64,000 bases of DNA, taken from Pseudonocardia kunmingensis. GTDB lineage: Bacteria > Actinomycetota > Actinomycetes > Mycobacteriales > Pseudonocardiaceae. The position numbers and the translations under genes were made by a program. Of the stretch, positions 42,126-50,760 are shown in pieces. Positions within the stretch are counted from its first letter, which is position 1. Every line of letters starts with the position of its first letter. Location of the stretch: contig NZ_VFPA01000002.1 of the NCBI RefSeq assembly GCF_006716445.1, positions 868,001 through 932,000 on the forward strand. Direction: 5' to 3'. The notes under the pieces are model-generated. The model made no database searches and had not been told where the DNA came from. It saw only the letters and a program-made list of their open reading frames with translations.

Positions 42126-42456
42126 CGGCGGTCACCCGCCACAGCCGGTCGGCCCGCTCGGCGTGTTCGGTCGCGGTCCGCGCCGCACGGGCGCCGCCAC
42201 CATTGGCGACGATCGCCTCCGCCCTGGCCAGCGCCTCCTCGGCCGCAGCCTGCCGATCGGCGCACGCGTCGCGGCTCACCGCCGCACTCTCGATCGCCGC
42301 CCGTGCGGTCGACCACGCGACCTCCCGGTCGGATGCGCGGACCCGCAGCCTCGGCATCAGCGCGACGGTGAAGCCGGCGGCGAGGATGACGACGCCCGCG
42401 ACCACCCAGATCAGCCACGACGACGGCACGGCGGCTCCACGATCATGTGGCCGCAT
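42118..42456 (-). CDS. Small single-pass membrane protein (first gene of the operon)
   Basis: A 112-aa protein with one membrane helix at about 14-33 (WLIWVVAGVVILAAGFTVALM) and a charged, alanine-rich helical tail (ATEHAERADRLWRVTAGE) likely to form a coiled coil in the cytoplasm. It overlaps the start of the 464-aa gene by 8 bases. It is divergent from the sigma factor, with 121 bases between starts. Function unknown; probably a subunit of the same membrane assembly. Confidence 0.7.
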   Translation of the reverse strand: MRPHDRGAAVPSSWLIWVVAGVVILAAGFTVALMPRLRVRASDREVAWSTARAAIESAAVSRDACADRQAAAEEALARAEAIVANGGGARAARTATEHAERADRLWRVTAGE

Positions 42457-42577
42457 CGTAGGCAGGCGCCGGATCTCCTGCCACTGGGGTACCGGCGGGG
42501 AGGCGGCGCGTTCGCCGAGCGGAGGCGACACCCGCCAGGGAGCGATTCCTCCACTCGCCGTGCGAGGTCTACCTGTC

Positions 42578-43609
42578 ATGGTCTTGCATGATGTGATGCC
42601 CGACTCGCGGGATTTCGCCGCGCGCACCGAGCCGTTCCGCCGCGAGCTGCTCGCGCACTGCTACCGCATGCTCGGGTCGCTGCACGACGCCGAGGACGTC
42701 GTGCAGGAGACCTACCTGCGCGCCTGGCGGGCCTACGGCGCGTTCGAGGAGCGCTCGTCGGTGCGCACCTGGCTCCACCGGATCGCGACCAACGCCTGCC
42801 TGACCGCGCTCGAGCGTCGCGGTCGCCGCGTGTTGCCATCCGGGCTCACCGGCCCGTCCGACGACCCGTTCGCGCCGCCGGTCGCGGCCGGGCCGGATGT
42901 CAGCTGGGTGCAGCCGCTCCCGGATGCGCTGGTGGCGGGGGATCCTGCGGCGGCCGTGGTGGCGCGGGAGGACCTTCGGCTCGCGCTGGTCGCCAGCCTG
43001 CAGTACCTGCCCGCCCGGCAGCGTGCGGTGCTGCTGCTGCGCGACGTGCTGGCGCTCCCCGCCGCCGACGTCGCGGCCGTGCTCGACATCAGCGTCGCGG
43101 CGGTCAAGAGCGCCCTGCAGCGCGCCCGGGCCCGGCTGGAGGAGGTGGCGCCGAGCGCGGGGGCTCTCGTCGAGCCGGACGAGCCGCGGGCCCGCGCGCT
43201 GCTCGACCGCTACATCGCCGCCTTCGAGAACGCCGACGCGGCCGCGTTCGAGGAGGTGCTGCGCGCCGACGCCGCGCTGGAGATGGTCGGATCCCGCACC
43301 TGGTTCTCCGGGCTGCGCACCTGCCTGCCCTACCTCACGAGTCCGCCGGTGCTGGGGTTGCCGGGGGACTGGCGGATGGTGCCGACCCGCGCCAACGGGC
43401 AGCCGGCCGCGGCGGTGTACCGCCGCGGTCCGTCCGGCGCGCACGAGGCCTTCGGGATCGCGGTGCTGACCGTCGCGGAGGACGGGATCGGCCGCATCGT
43501 CGTGTTCGCCGACCCCGCCCTCGTGACGGCCTTCGGTCTCCCGCCGGTCAGGTCGTTGACCACCCCGTCGATGGAGACCAGCGTCGACTCGACGATCTCA
43601 CGCATGTGA
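42578..43609 (+). CDS. ECF sigma factor with SnoaL-like C-terminal domain (SigG/TIGR02960-like)
   Basis: A 343-aa sigma factor: region 2 (LLAHCYRMLGSLHDAEDVVQE, AWRAYGAFEERSSVRTWLHR), region 4 (LPARQRAVLLLRDVLALP, DISVAAVKSALQRARARL) and a SnoaL-like domain (LLDRYIAAFENADAAAFEEV, PTRANGQPAAAVYRR). A second ATG six codons in is possible. It is the intact counterpart of the remnant at 37451-37748. Its stop overlaps the end of the convergent PPOX gene by 12 bases. Confidence 0.92.
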   Translation: MVLHDVMPDSRDFAARTEPFRRELLAHCYRMLGSLHDAEDVVQETYLRAWRAYGAFEERSSVRTWLHRIATNACLTALERRGRRVLPSGLTGPSDDPFAPPVAAGPDVSWVQPLPDALVAGDPAAAVVAREDLRLALVASLQYLPARQRAVLLLRDVLALPAADVAAVLDISVAAVKSALQRARARLEEVAPSAGALVEPDEPRARALLDRYIAAFENADAAAFEEVLRADAALEMVGSRTWFSGLRTCLPYLTSPPVLGLPGDWRMVPTRANGQPAAAVYRRGPSGAHEAFGIAVLTVAEDGIGRIVVFADPALVTAFGLPPVRSLTTPSMETSVDSTISRM

Positions 43610-43610
43610 G
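43597..43610. terminator. Small hairpin at the overlapping 3' ends of sigma and PPOX genes
   Basis: CTCAC-GCAT-GTGAG is a perfect 5-bp stem with a 4-base loop covering both stop codons. It is short and may be coincidental. Confidence 0.25.
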
Positions 43611-44014
43611 TTCCTTTCCGCAGCCACGGGGGGCCAGAAGTAGATCTTCTCGGGGTGGACGCGCACGATCACGCGTTCGGCGCCGGGCTCGGGCGGTGGC
43701 GTCGCGCCGTTCATGTGGCGCTCGTACATCTGGTGGAGCAGGGTCTTCTCCGGGTCGTCCGTGATGTCGACGCGGCCGCGGATCTCGACGTACCTCCCCG
43801 GATGCGCGAGCACGAGCAGGCTCACACGGGGGTCGCGTTCCATGTTCCGTGTCTTCAGCCGCCCGCGGATCGTGCTGAAGACGACCGTGTCCCCCGACCG
43901 CTTCACGAAGATCACGGACGTCTGCGGGTGACCGTCACGGTTCGGGGTGGCGAGGATCGCGGTGTGCGGTCCGTCGATCAGTTCTCTGGCCATGTCGGGC
44001 AAGGCGAGTTCCAT
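43598..44014 (-). CDS. PPOX class F420-dependent oxidoreductase
   Basis: A 138-aa split-barrel flavin/deazaflavin-binding protein of the pyridoxamine-5'-phosphate-oxidase-like family. It has ILATPNRDGHPQTSVIF, GDTVVFSTIRGRLKTRNMERD, PRVSLLVLAHPGRYVEIRGRV and VRVHPEKIYFWPP, the pattern of actinobacterial F420-dependent members. The substrate is unknown. The ATG reading MELALPDMA is chosen; longer frames lack similarity. The 157 bases upstream, towards the LysR gene, show no gene. Confidence 0.88.
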   Translation of the reverse strand: MELALPDMARELIDGPHTAILATPNRDGHPQTSVIFVKRSGDTVVFSTIRGRLKTRNMERDPRVSLLVLAHPGRYVEIRGRVDITDDPEKTLLHQMYERHMNGATPPPEPGAERVIVRVHPEKIYFWPPVAAERNSHA

Positions 44015-44171
44015 GCAGGGGTAGACCCGGACGCGGCGCGAGAGGAACCGGCCCGAAGGTCTGGAGCCGGGGAAACCGTGAGAACCGCCAACTTCAAGAC
44101 CTGGCGCATCATGCAGACCGACTGCAGCGAGGGCTCGAAACTTCCAGGAGACCCTCTCGACCGTCATCGCC

Positions 44172-45071
44172 CTACACCTCGACGCCACCGCCTGAGTAAG
44201 CGTCATAGTTCCCACATTCCGCCGTGATGCCGGCCGTCGCTTGCGCCGCGGTGAAGAAGTCGTCGGCCAGCGGCGACGTGCGCGATGCCGCCATCGCGAG
44301 GCACACCTGGTCGGGCGCGAGCTCCGGGACGGGTACGTAGCTGATGTCGGGACGTGAGTAGAAGGTTGTCTCCGAACGCCCCACGAACGAGATGCCCCGG
44401 CCGGCCGCGACGTGCTCGAGCTTCTCCTCCACGCCGCGCACCCGGAGCCCGGAGTCGGGGTGCGGACGCCTGGTGGGATGCGTGCTCGGGTCGGCATGCC
44501 AGACCAGCGGCTCACCGGCCAGGTCGGCTTCGGCGACCTCCTCCTTGCCGGCCAACCGGTGTCCTGCGGGCAGCACCACCATGAGCGGCTCGGTGTACAG
44601 CGGGATCACGCGCAGGCCGGTCTCGTCGATGGGCAGCCGCACATACCCGACGTCGATGCGGCCGTCGAGCAGCATCTGAGCCTGGTCGTCCCATTCGATC
44701 CGCTGCACGTCCACGACCACGTCCGGATGTCGGGCCTGGAACGCCCGGGCCGCCGGGATGACCGGGATGCCGGTCCGGAAGCCGACCGCCACCCGCCGGC
44801 TGCCGCGGGCGGCCACGGTCACCCGGCGGCGGACCGCGTCCGCGGAGGCGAGCAGCGGACCGGCGTCGGCCAGCAGTTGTCGGCCGCCGTCGGTCAGCGC
44901 CACGCCGTGCCGGTCCCTGGTGAACAGCGAGGCACCGAGATCATGTTCCAACGCGCGGATCTGCCGGCTGAGCACCGGCTGCGCGATATGCAGCTCTTCA
45001 GCGGCGCGGCCGAAGTGCAGCCTGTCGGCGACCGCGAGGAAGTAGCGCAGTTTGCGCAGGTCCAGATCCAT
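44172..45071 (-). CDS. LysR family transcriptional regulator
   Basis: A 299-aa LysR protein: HTH at the N-terminus (LRKLRYFLAVADRLHFGRAAE, LHIAQPVLSRQIRALEHDLG) and effector domain (VAVGFRTGIPVIPAARAFQ, IDVGYVRLPIDETGLRVIPLY). It is divergent from a group of NAD(P)-binding oxidoreductase genes starting at 45558 and a decayed one at 45269, which it probably regulates. Confidence 0.92.
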   Translation of the reverse strand: MDLDLRKLRYFLAVADRLHFGRAAEELHIAQPVLSRQIRALEHDLGASLFTRDRHGVALTDGGRQLLADAGPLLASADAVRRRVTVAARGSRRVAVGFRTGIPVIPAARAFQARHPDVVVDVQRIEWDDQAQMLLDGRIDVGYVRLPIDETGLRVIPLYTEPLMVVLPAGHRLAGKEEVAEADLAGEPLVWHADPSTHPTRRPHPDSGLRVRGVEEKLEHVAAGRGISFVGRSETTFYSRPDISYVPVPELAPDQVCLAMAASRTSPLADDFFTAAQATAGITAECGNYDAYSGGGVEV

Positions 45072-45268
45072 GGAACCTCCCGGCCCGGTGATGCCCCCAG
45101 GGTATCACCACGGCTGAAAGAAGTCTTGGACATCCACTCGAGCCAAGGGCATCGTGAATCAGGAGTCGAGCCCCGGCCATCGCGTCATTCGACGGCGTTG
45201 ACGACACAACCGTGAACAACGACGGGGTACGCATGCCGTTCTATTCAGCTCCAGAAAGCAGGCGCACC

Positions 45269-45511
45269 ATGAGCAGTATCAGCATCATCGGCCTGGGGAA
45301 CATGGCCGGCGTGCTGGCGGCCGGGCACTCGCCGGCGGGCACGCGGTCGAGATCATCGGCCGCGACCAGGCCAGGGCCAAGGAGTTGGCCGCCACGCTCG
45401 GCGGCGGCGCCACAGCCGGGACGTTCGGCACCACCCCGGCCGACGATCAGCCTGGCCCGCAACGGCGTGGGGAGCTTCGACTTCTCCCTCCGCATCGACC
45501 TCCCTGGCTGA
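45269..45511 (+). pseudogene. F420-reductase-like NAD(P)-binding gene with frameshift and internal deletion
   Basis: It opens MSSISIIGLGNMAG like the intact paralogue at 47350. It shifts frame near 45327 into ALAGGHAVEIIGRDQARAKE then LAATLGGGATAGTFGTTPAD, and then returns to the first frame for SLARNGVGSFDFSLRIDLPG and a stop. The paralogue's end reads GLAGNGVGHGDFALGVTEFTG. So both ends survive while about 125 residues (roughly 375 bp) between them are gone. Confidence 0.75.
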
Positions 45512-45557
45512 GGGCACTCGCACCACCCCTCTCGCGTCACCCTCACAAGGAGCAGTA

Positions 45558-46493
45558 GTGCGCGTTTTCGTGACTGGCGGGACCGGCCATTCCGGTTCGT
45601 ACATCATCCCCGAGCTCGTCGCCGCCGGGCACGAGGTCACCGGGCTGGCCCGATCGGACACTGCAGCGGCGGCCGTGTCCGCGCTCGGCGCGAATGTGCG
45701 GCGCGGCGACCTCGACGATCTCGACGGGCTCAAGGAGGCGGCCGCGGATTCCGACGGCGTCATCCACGTCGCGCACATGCAGGACCTGCTTCCGTCCGGC
45801 GGGATCGACGCCGTGGCCGCCGCGGAGCTCCCGGTCATGCTCGCGTACGGCGAAGCACTCGCGGGCACCGGAAAGCCGCTGGTCGCGGCGGGGAGCATCG
45901 GGTCGCCCGGGAGCCTGGGCCGGCCGGCCACCGAGGAGGACCCGGCCCTTCCCGGCGGGGATGAGTACAAGGGCACCTTGCGGGTCCGCAACGTCGTGGA
46001 AACCGCCGTGGTCGGCCTCGCCGAGCGGGGAGTGCGGTCCTCGGTCGTGCGGATCGCCAACATCGCGCACAGCACGACCGATCGTGCCGGCTTCCTCGTG
46101 CAGCTGATCGCGCTCGCGAAGGAGAAGGGCTACGTCGGCTACCCCGGAGACGGCGCGAACCTGTGGAACGCCGTGCACGTCCGCGATGTCGCCTCCTTGT
46201 TCCGCTTGGCGCTGGAGAAGGGGCCGGCGGGCAGATATTGGCATGCGGTGGGAGACGGAGCCATCCCGCTCCGCGAGATCGCCGAGGCCATCGGCAGCCG
46301 TCTGGGCCTCCCTGTCGTGAGTGTTCCCGCGGACGTACTGATGGTGCCGGGATACTTCGGGTTCCTTGCGAACATCGTCACGCAGAGCTACCCGGCGTCC
46401 AACCTCATCACCCGCCGGGCCCTCGGCTGGGAACCCGCTCAGCCCGCCCTGCTCGCCGATCTGGACAACGGCCACTACTTCTCCGCCAACTGA
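45558..46493 (+). CDS. NAD(P)-dependent epimerase/SDR family oxidoreductase (NmrA/extended type)
   Basis: A 311-aa Rossmann protein: TGGTGHSGSYI at 6-16, ADSDGVIHVAHMQD, GSIGSPGSLGRPATE, VVRIANIAHSTTD and WNAVHVRDVASLFRLALE. GTG start with CAAGGAGCAG upstream. It resembles reductases that act on small carbonyl compounds. It heads a run of three co-directional oxidoreductase genes facing the LysR gene. Confidence 0.88.
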   Translation: MRVFVTGGTGHSGSYIIPELVAAGHEVTGLARSDTAAAAVSALGANVRRGDLDDLDGLKEAAADSDGVIHVAHMQDLLPSGGIDAVAAAELPVMLAYGEALAGTGKPLVAAGSIGSPGSLGRPATEEDPALPGGDEYKGTLRVRNVVETAVVGLAERGVRSSVVRIANIAHSTTDRAGFLVQLIALAKEKGYVGYPGDGANLWNAVHVRDVASLFRLALEKGPAGRYWHAVGDGAIPLREIAEAIGSRLGLPVVSVPADVLMVPGYFGFLANIVTQSYPASNLITRRALGWEPAQPALLADLDNGHYFSAN

Positions 46494-46563
46494 CGGCAGA
46501 GGCTCGAATCGCAACGAGTCCGGAACGACATGTTACGGACATCCATCCAGTCAAGGAGTGACC

Positions 46564-47298
46564 GTGGGAAAGCTCGATGGCAAGGTAGCGGTGATCACCG
46601 GCGGATCCACCGGTATGGCACTGGCCGGCGCCAAGCTGTTCGTCGAGGAAGGAGCGCACGTCTTCATCCAGGCCCGGCGCCAGGATGCACTGGACGACGC
46701 CGTCACGCTGATCGGCCGCAACGTCACCGCCGTCCAGGGTGACGCGACCGAACTGGACGACCTGGACCGCTTGTACGACACCGTCAAGCGGGAGAAGGGT
46801 TCGATCGACGTGCTGTGGGCCAGCGCCGGGATGGGCGAACCCGCCGTCCTCGGCGAGATCACCGAGGAACAGTTCCACCGCGCCTTCTGGCTCAATGCGC
46901 GCGGCACCCTGTTCACCGTGCAGAAGGCACTGCCGCTGATCAACGACCACGGCTCGATCTTCATGACCGGGTCCAACGCCTCCCTCGGCGCCTTCCCCGG
47001 CTGGAGCCTGTACGCGGGAAGCAAGGCCGTCCAGCAGGCCTGGGCACGCGTCTGGCTCAACGAACTGCGCGACCGCAAGATCCGGGTCAACGTCCTGACC
47101 CCGGGCCAGGTCGCCACCGCCAAACAGGAAGAACTGTTCGACGAGGCAACCAGGGCCGCATTCGAGTCCCTCATTCCCCGCGGAAAGATGGGCCGCCCCG
47201 AAGAGATCGCCACCGTCGCCCTGTTCCTCGCCTCCGACGACTCCAGCTACGTCAACGGCCTGGAACTGGTCACCGACGGCGGCACCACCGCCATCTGA
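46564..47298 (+). CDS. SDR family oxidoreductase
   Basis: A 244-aa classical SDR: TGGSTGMA at 12-19 (the third Gly of TGxxxGxG is Ala), WASAGMGEP in place of NNAG, catalytic Ser in FMTGSNASLG and the YAGSK pair. It ends YVNGLELVTDGGTTAI. GTG start preceded by CAAGGAGTG. It is 70 bases after the previous reductase and 51 before the next gene, probably one transcript. Confidence 0.9.
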   Translation: MGKLDGKVAVITGGSTGMALAGAKLFVEEGAHVFIQARRQDALDDAVTLIGRNVTAVQGDATELDDLDRLYDTVKREKGSIDVLWASAGMGEPAVLGEITEEQFHRAFWLNARGTLFTVQKALPLINDHGSIFMTGSNASLGAFPGWSLYAGSKAVQQAWARVWLNELRDRKIRVNVLTPGQVATAKQEELFDEATRAAFESLIPRGKMGRPEEIATVALFLASDDSSYVNGLELVTDGGTTAI

Positions 47299-47349
47299 CC
47301 CGCACATCAGAGCAGATCGACACCTCGAGAACAGAAGAGAGCACATCTC

Positions 47350-47973
47350 ATGAGCAGCATCACCCTCATCGGTACGGGGAACATGGCCCGTGCCATCGGC
47401 ACGCTCGCGGTGGCGGGCGGCAACACCGTCGAGGTCATGGGACGCGATCGGTCCAAGGCCGATGACCTGGCCAAGGCTCTGGGCGGCGGCGCGACGCCGG
47501 GCACGTGGGGCGGTGTCCCGGCCGGGGACATCGTCATCACGGCCCTGTTGTACGACGGTGTCGTCCCGGTCGTCGCCGAGTACGGAGACGCCCTCGCGGG
47601 CAAGGTCATCGTCGACATCAGCAACCCCTTCAACGCCACGTTCGACGGACTGGCCCACAGCGAGGAGACCTCGATCGCGCAGGAGGTCGCCAAGGTGGCC
47701 CCGGCCGGCGCCAGCGTGGTGAAGGCGTTCAACACCGTCTTCCGCAACGTCCTGGAGAAGGGCCGGCCCGACGTCTTCATCGCCGGCGACGATGCGCAGG
47801 CCAAGGCGGGCGTGGCGGCATTCATCGAGAGCCTCGGGCTGCGCCCGCTGGACGTCGGCGGCCTGAAGATGGCGCACTGGTTGGAAGCGGTGGGCGTGGT
47901 CACGGTGGGCCTCGCCGGCAACGGGGTCGGCCACGGGGACTTCGCCCTCGGCGTCACCGAGTTCACCGGCTGA
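47350..47973 (+). CDS. NADPH-dependent F420 reductase-like NAD(P)-binding protein
   Basis: A 207-aa protein with GTGNMARAIG at 8-17, VEVMGRDRSKADDLA, VIVDISNPFNATFDGL, VVKAFNTVFRNVL and PDVFIAGDDAQAK, as in F420H2:NADP oxidoreductase-like proteins. Many such proteins in this setting work on other substrates. It ends the three-gene group and is the intact counterpart of the 45269-45511 remnant. The 291 bases downstream contain only a promoter for the next operon. Confidence 0.88.
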   Translation: MSSITLIGTGNMARAIGTLAVAGGNTVEVMGRDRSKADDLAKALGGGATPGTWGGVPAGDIVITALLYDGVVPVVAEYGDALAGKVIVDISNPFNATFDGLAHSEETSIAQEVAKVAPAGASVVKAFNTVFRNVLEKGRPDVFIAGDDAQAKAGVAAFIESLGLRPLDVGGLKMAHWLEAVGVVTVGLAGNGVGHGDFALGVTEFTG

Positions 47974-48138
47974 GCCCCGGGCTCGAGCCGTCGGCGAGCA
48001 GGGCGCCGTGCCGCAGATGTCCCGCTCCCTCGATCCGGCGCTGCTGCGGGCCGTCGCCGCGGCGGCATCAGCCGTAGAAGAGGGCGCTGGTCCGACCCCT
48101 GGCGGGCGATGGGCGCGCCCCTGCCCGCTCCTCGAGGG

Positions 48139-48167
48139 TTGACACAAGTGGAATGGTCGTTGACGAT
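48139..48167 (+). promoter_or_regulatory. Likely sigma-70-type promoter of the transporter/sulfatase cluster
   Basis: TTGACA (48139-48144) is followed after exactly 17 bases by GACGAT (48162-48167), an acceptable actinobacterial -10. GATCGG is repeated at 48165 and 48175, a possible regulator site. It lies 98 bases before the binding-protein ATG. Confidence 0.45.
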
Positions 48168-48264
48168 CGGAACAGATCGGGCGGGGTGATCCCCGGTCCG
48201 TCGAGCTCCACGCATCGACCCGGCTTCCGGAGAAGCCCTCCACACGACGGCGTGAGGGAGAACC

Positions 48265-49776
48265 ATGCCAACCCGACGACAGTTCCTGGCCGTGGGCGCG
48301 GCCCTCGGTGGGCTGTTCGCGACCGCGGGGTGCGCCGACGTGGTCGGCTCGGCCGGCAGCGGCCGGGACGAGCTGCAGCTGGGAGTCATCACCGCGACGC
48401 GCAGCTTCGCACCGTCACAGGCGCAGCTCGGTCACTACCTGCCCTACTTCCAGGCGGTCTACGACCCGGTCGTGCGCCTCCGTCCCGACGGCTCGGTTGC
48501 TCCCGGCCTGGCTACCGCGTGGGAGTACGACGAGAGCCGGACGCGGCTGACCCTCCGGCTGCGCGACGACGTCGTCTTCACCGACGGCACCCGGTTCGAC
48601 TCCGCGGCGGTGCGCGCGAACGTCGAGGCCTTCCAGACCGAGAACGGCCCCCTGGCCTCGATGCTCCGCCTGGTGCAGGGCGTGGAGACCCCGTCCCCCG
48701 ACGTCGCGGTCGTGGTCCTGTCCGCGCCCGACCCCGGGCTGCTGGACACGCTCGGCAGCGCGGGCGGGTTCATCGCCTCGCCTGCTGCGCTGGGACAGGA
48801 GAGCCTCGCGCACCAGCCGGTGGGCTCCGGTCCGTACCTGCTCGATCAAGCGGGCACCACGATCGGCGTGAAGTACACCTTCGTGCGCAACCCCGACCAC
48901 TGGGGCGAACCGCTCCCGTTCGAGCGCGTGGTCCTGACCGTGATCATCGATGGTCGCGCCCGGCTCAACGCCCTCAAGGCGGGCCAGCTGGACGGTGCGT
49001 TCACCTCGAGCGCGTCCGACGCGGCCGAGGCCACCAGCGTGGGCCTCGAGAACACCACCGGCCCGGTGAACTTCGAGGGCCTCATCATGTTCGACCGCGA
49101 GGGGCGGCTGACCCCCGAGCTCGGGGACGTCCGGGTCCGCCGGGCGCTGTCGGTCGCGATCAACCGCGAGGGGATCCTGCGCGGCATCCTCCTGGGGCTC
49201 GGGGAGCCGACGGGCCAGATCTTCCGGCCCGGCGACGACGGCTACCTGTCCGAGCTCGACGACGCGTTCCCGTACGACCCGGACGAGGCGAGGCGGCTGC
49301 TCGCGGAGGCGGGTCTCGCCGGCGGTCTGGAGATCGACTTCCCGGTGTACCCCTCGATGGAGCCCGCAGTCGCCGACGCGGTCATCGCGAACTGGTCGGA
49401 CGTGGGGGTTCGGGTCCGGCGACTGGAATGGGCAGGTGACGAGACCATCCCCAACCTGCAGAAGGCACAGGTCTCCCTCGCCTACTTCCCGTTGGCCATG
49501 CAGGGCACCTGGCGGCAGATGACGAACTTCATCGCCGAGAAGGCCTCCTGGAACACGTTCAAGGTCGCCCATCTCACGGTGACCGACTGCATCGCCCGCT
49601 ACCAGCGAGGCGACACGGCCGCGGCCACCGAGCTGAACCGGTTCCTCGTCGACCAGGTCTGGTTCGCGCCGTTCTACCGGCCCAGCTCGCTCTACCTCCA
49701 CAACCGCGCCCTGGCGGTGCAGGCGCAGGCCCGTCAGGCCACTCCCGCCCTCTACAACTACGCGCCCGCCGTCTGA
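48265..49776 (+). CDS. Dipeptide/oligosaccharide-type ABC transporter binding lipoprotein
   Basis: A 503-aa SBP_bac_5 (DppA/OppA family) protein. The leader has a twin arginine (PTRRQFLAVGAAL) and a lipobox ending ATAGC (Cys22), so it is exported, probably by Tat, and lipid-anchored. The body shows YDPVVRLRPDGSVAPGLATAWE, LRLRDDVVFTDGTRFDSAAV and VGSGPYLLD, then RRALSVAINREGILRG. Family members bind peptides but also nickel and oligosaccharides; the sulfatases and glycosidase downstream favour a sulfated sugar ligand (inference). GAGGGAGAACC precedes the ATG. Confidence 0.92.
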   Translation: MPTRRQFLAVGAALGGLFATAGCADVVGSAGSGRDELQLGVITATRSFAPSQAQLGHYLPYFQAVYDPVVRLRPDGSVAPGLATAWEYDESRTRLTLRLRDDVVFTDGTRFDSAAVRANVEAFQTENGPLASMLRLVQGVETPSPDVAVVVLSAPDPGLLDTLGSAGGFIASPAALGQESLAHQPVGSGPYLLDQAGTTIGVKYTFVRNPDHWGEPLPFERVVLTVIIDGRARLNALKAGQLDGAFTSSASDAAEATSVGLENTTGPVNFEGLIMFDREGRLTPELGDVRVRRALSVAINREGILRGILLGLGEPTGQIFRPGDDGYLSELDDAFPYDPDEARRLLAEAGLAGGLEIDFPVYPSMEPAVADAVIANWSDVGVRVRRLEWAGDETIPNLQKAQVSLAYFPLAMQGTWRQMTNFIAEKASWNTFKVAHLTVTDCIARYQRGDTAAATELNRFLVDQVWFAPFYRPSSLYLHNRALAVQAQARQATPALYNYAPAV

Positions 49777-49815
49777 TCCGGGCGCATCCCTCTCGACGAC
49801 GACGACGGGATATCG

Positions 49816-50760
49816 ATGACCAGCTACATCGCGCGGCGCGTCGCCTCGGGGGTGGTGCTGCTGTTCGGCATCTCCCTGCTGGCGTACGTGCTGCTCACCC
49901 TCGCGGCGGGCGGGAACACCGCCCGCAACATCCTCGGCGACACCGCGACCCCGGAGCAGATCGCCCAGCTCGAGCTGGAGCTCGGACTCGACCAGCCGGT
50001 GTTCGTCCGGTACGGGAGCTGGCTGCTCGACGCGCTGCGCGGGGACCTCGGGCGCTCCTACTACACGCCGCAGAGCGTGACGCAGGCGGTCACGGACGCC
50101 CTGCCGGTGTCGCTCAGCGTGCTGGTGCCCGTGGTCGTCGTCAGCGGCGTCACCGCGTTCGCGCTCGGCCTGCTCTGCGCCGTGCGCCGGGGATGGCTCG
50201 ACCGCGCGGTCCAGGTGGTCTCCACCGCCGTCGACGCCGTGCCGAACTTCCTCGTCGCGCTCTTCCTCGCCACCGTCCTCGGGGTCCAGCTGGCGCTGTT
50301 CCCGGCCGTCGGCTACGTCTCCCCGCAGCAGTCGGTCCTGGCCTGGATGGCGACGCTGGTGCTGCCGGTCACCGCGCTGTCCCTCGGCGCCGTCGCCGGG
50401 ATCGCCCAGCAGGTCCGAAGCGCCGCCATCGGCGTGCTGCGCCAGGACTACGTCCGCACGCTGCGCAGCCGCGGGCTCTCGCAGCGGCGCATCGTGCTCA
50501 CCAGCGTGCTGCGCAACTCCTCGACCACCGGCCTGACGATGCTCGGCCTGCAGTTCGTCGGCCTGCTCGGCGGGTCCGTCGTCATCGAGCAGGTGTTCGC
50601 ACTCCCCGGCCTGGGCACGCTGGCCGTCACCAACACCACGAAGGGCGACCTCCCGCTGGTCATGGGCGTCATCGTCGCCACCGTCGCGATCGTGATCGTC
50701 GTGAACCTGGTGGTCGACCTGGTCGTGGCGTGGCTCAACCCGAAGGCGAGGCTCCGGTGA
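49816..50760 (+). CDS. ABC transporter permease (DppB family)
   Basis: A 314-aa inner-membrane permease with about six helices: YIARRVASGVVLLFGISLLAYV start, ELGLDQPVFVRYGSWLLDALRGDLG, and the EAA-type loop RQDYVRTLRSRGLSQRRIVL. The end runs VEIxxxFxxPGLG-like as VIEQVFALPGLGTLAV. The stop overlaps the GTG of the following fused gene, so the two are coupled. Confidence 0.93.
   Translation: MTSYIARRVASGVVLLFGISLLAYVLLTLAAGGNTARNILGDTATPEQIAQLELELGLDQPVFVRYGSWLLDALRGDLGRSYYTPQSVTQAVTDALPVSLSVLVPVVVVSGVTAFALGLLCAVRRGWLDRAVQVVSTAVDAVPNFLVALFLATVLGVQLALFPAVGYVSPQQSVLAWMATLVLPVTALSLGAVAGIAQQVRSAAIGVLRQDYVRTLRSRGLSQRRIVLTSVLRNSSTTGLTMLGLQFVGLLGGSVVIEQVFALPGLGTLAVTNTTKGDLPLVMGVIVATVAIVIVVNLVVDLVVAWLNPKARLR

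Noticed and set aside
44015..44171. Minus-strand frame upstream of the PPOX gene (MTVERVSWKFRALAAVG)
   Set aside because: Only a short frame with no motif or ribosome-binding site; treated as non-coding.
47974..48264. Possible LysR-like start (SLDPALLRAVAAAASA) after the F420-reductase-like gene
   Set aside because: Only about 15 residues resemble a LysR N-terminus, with no HTH following; too weak to call.
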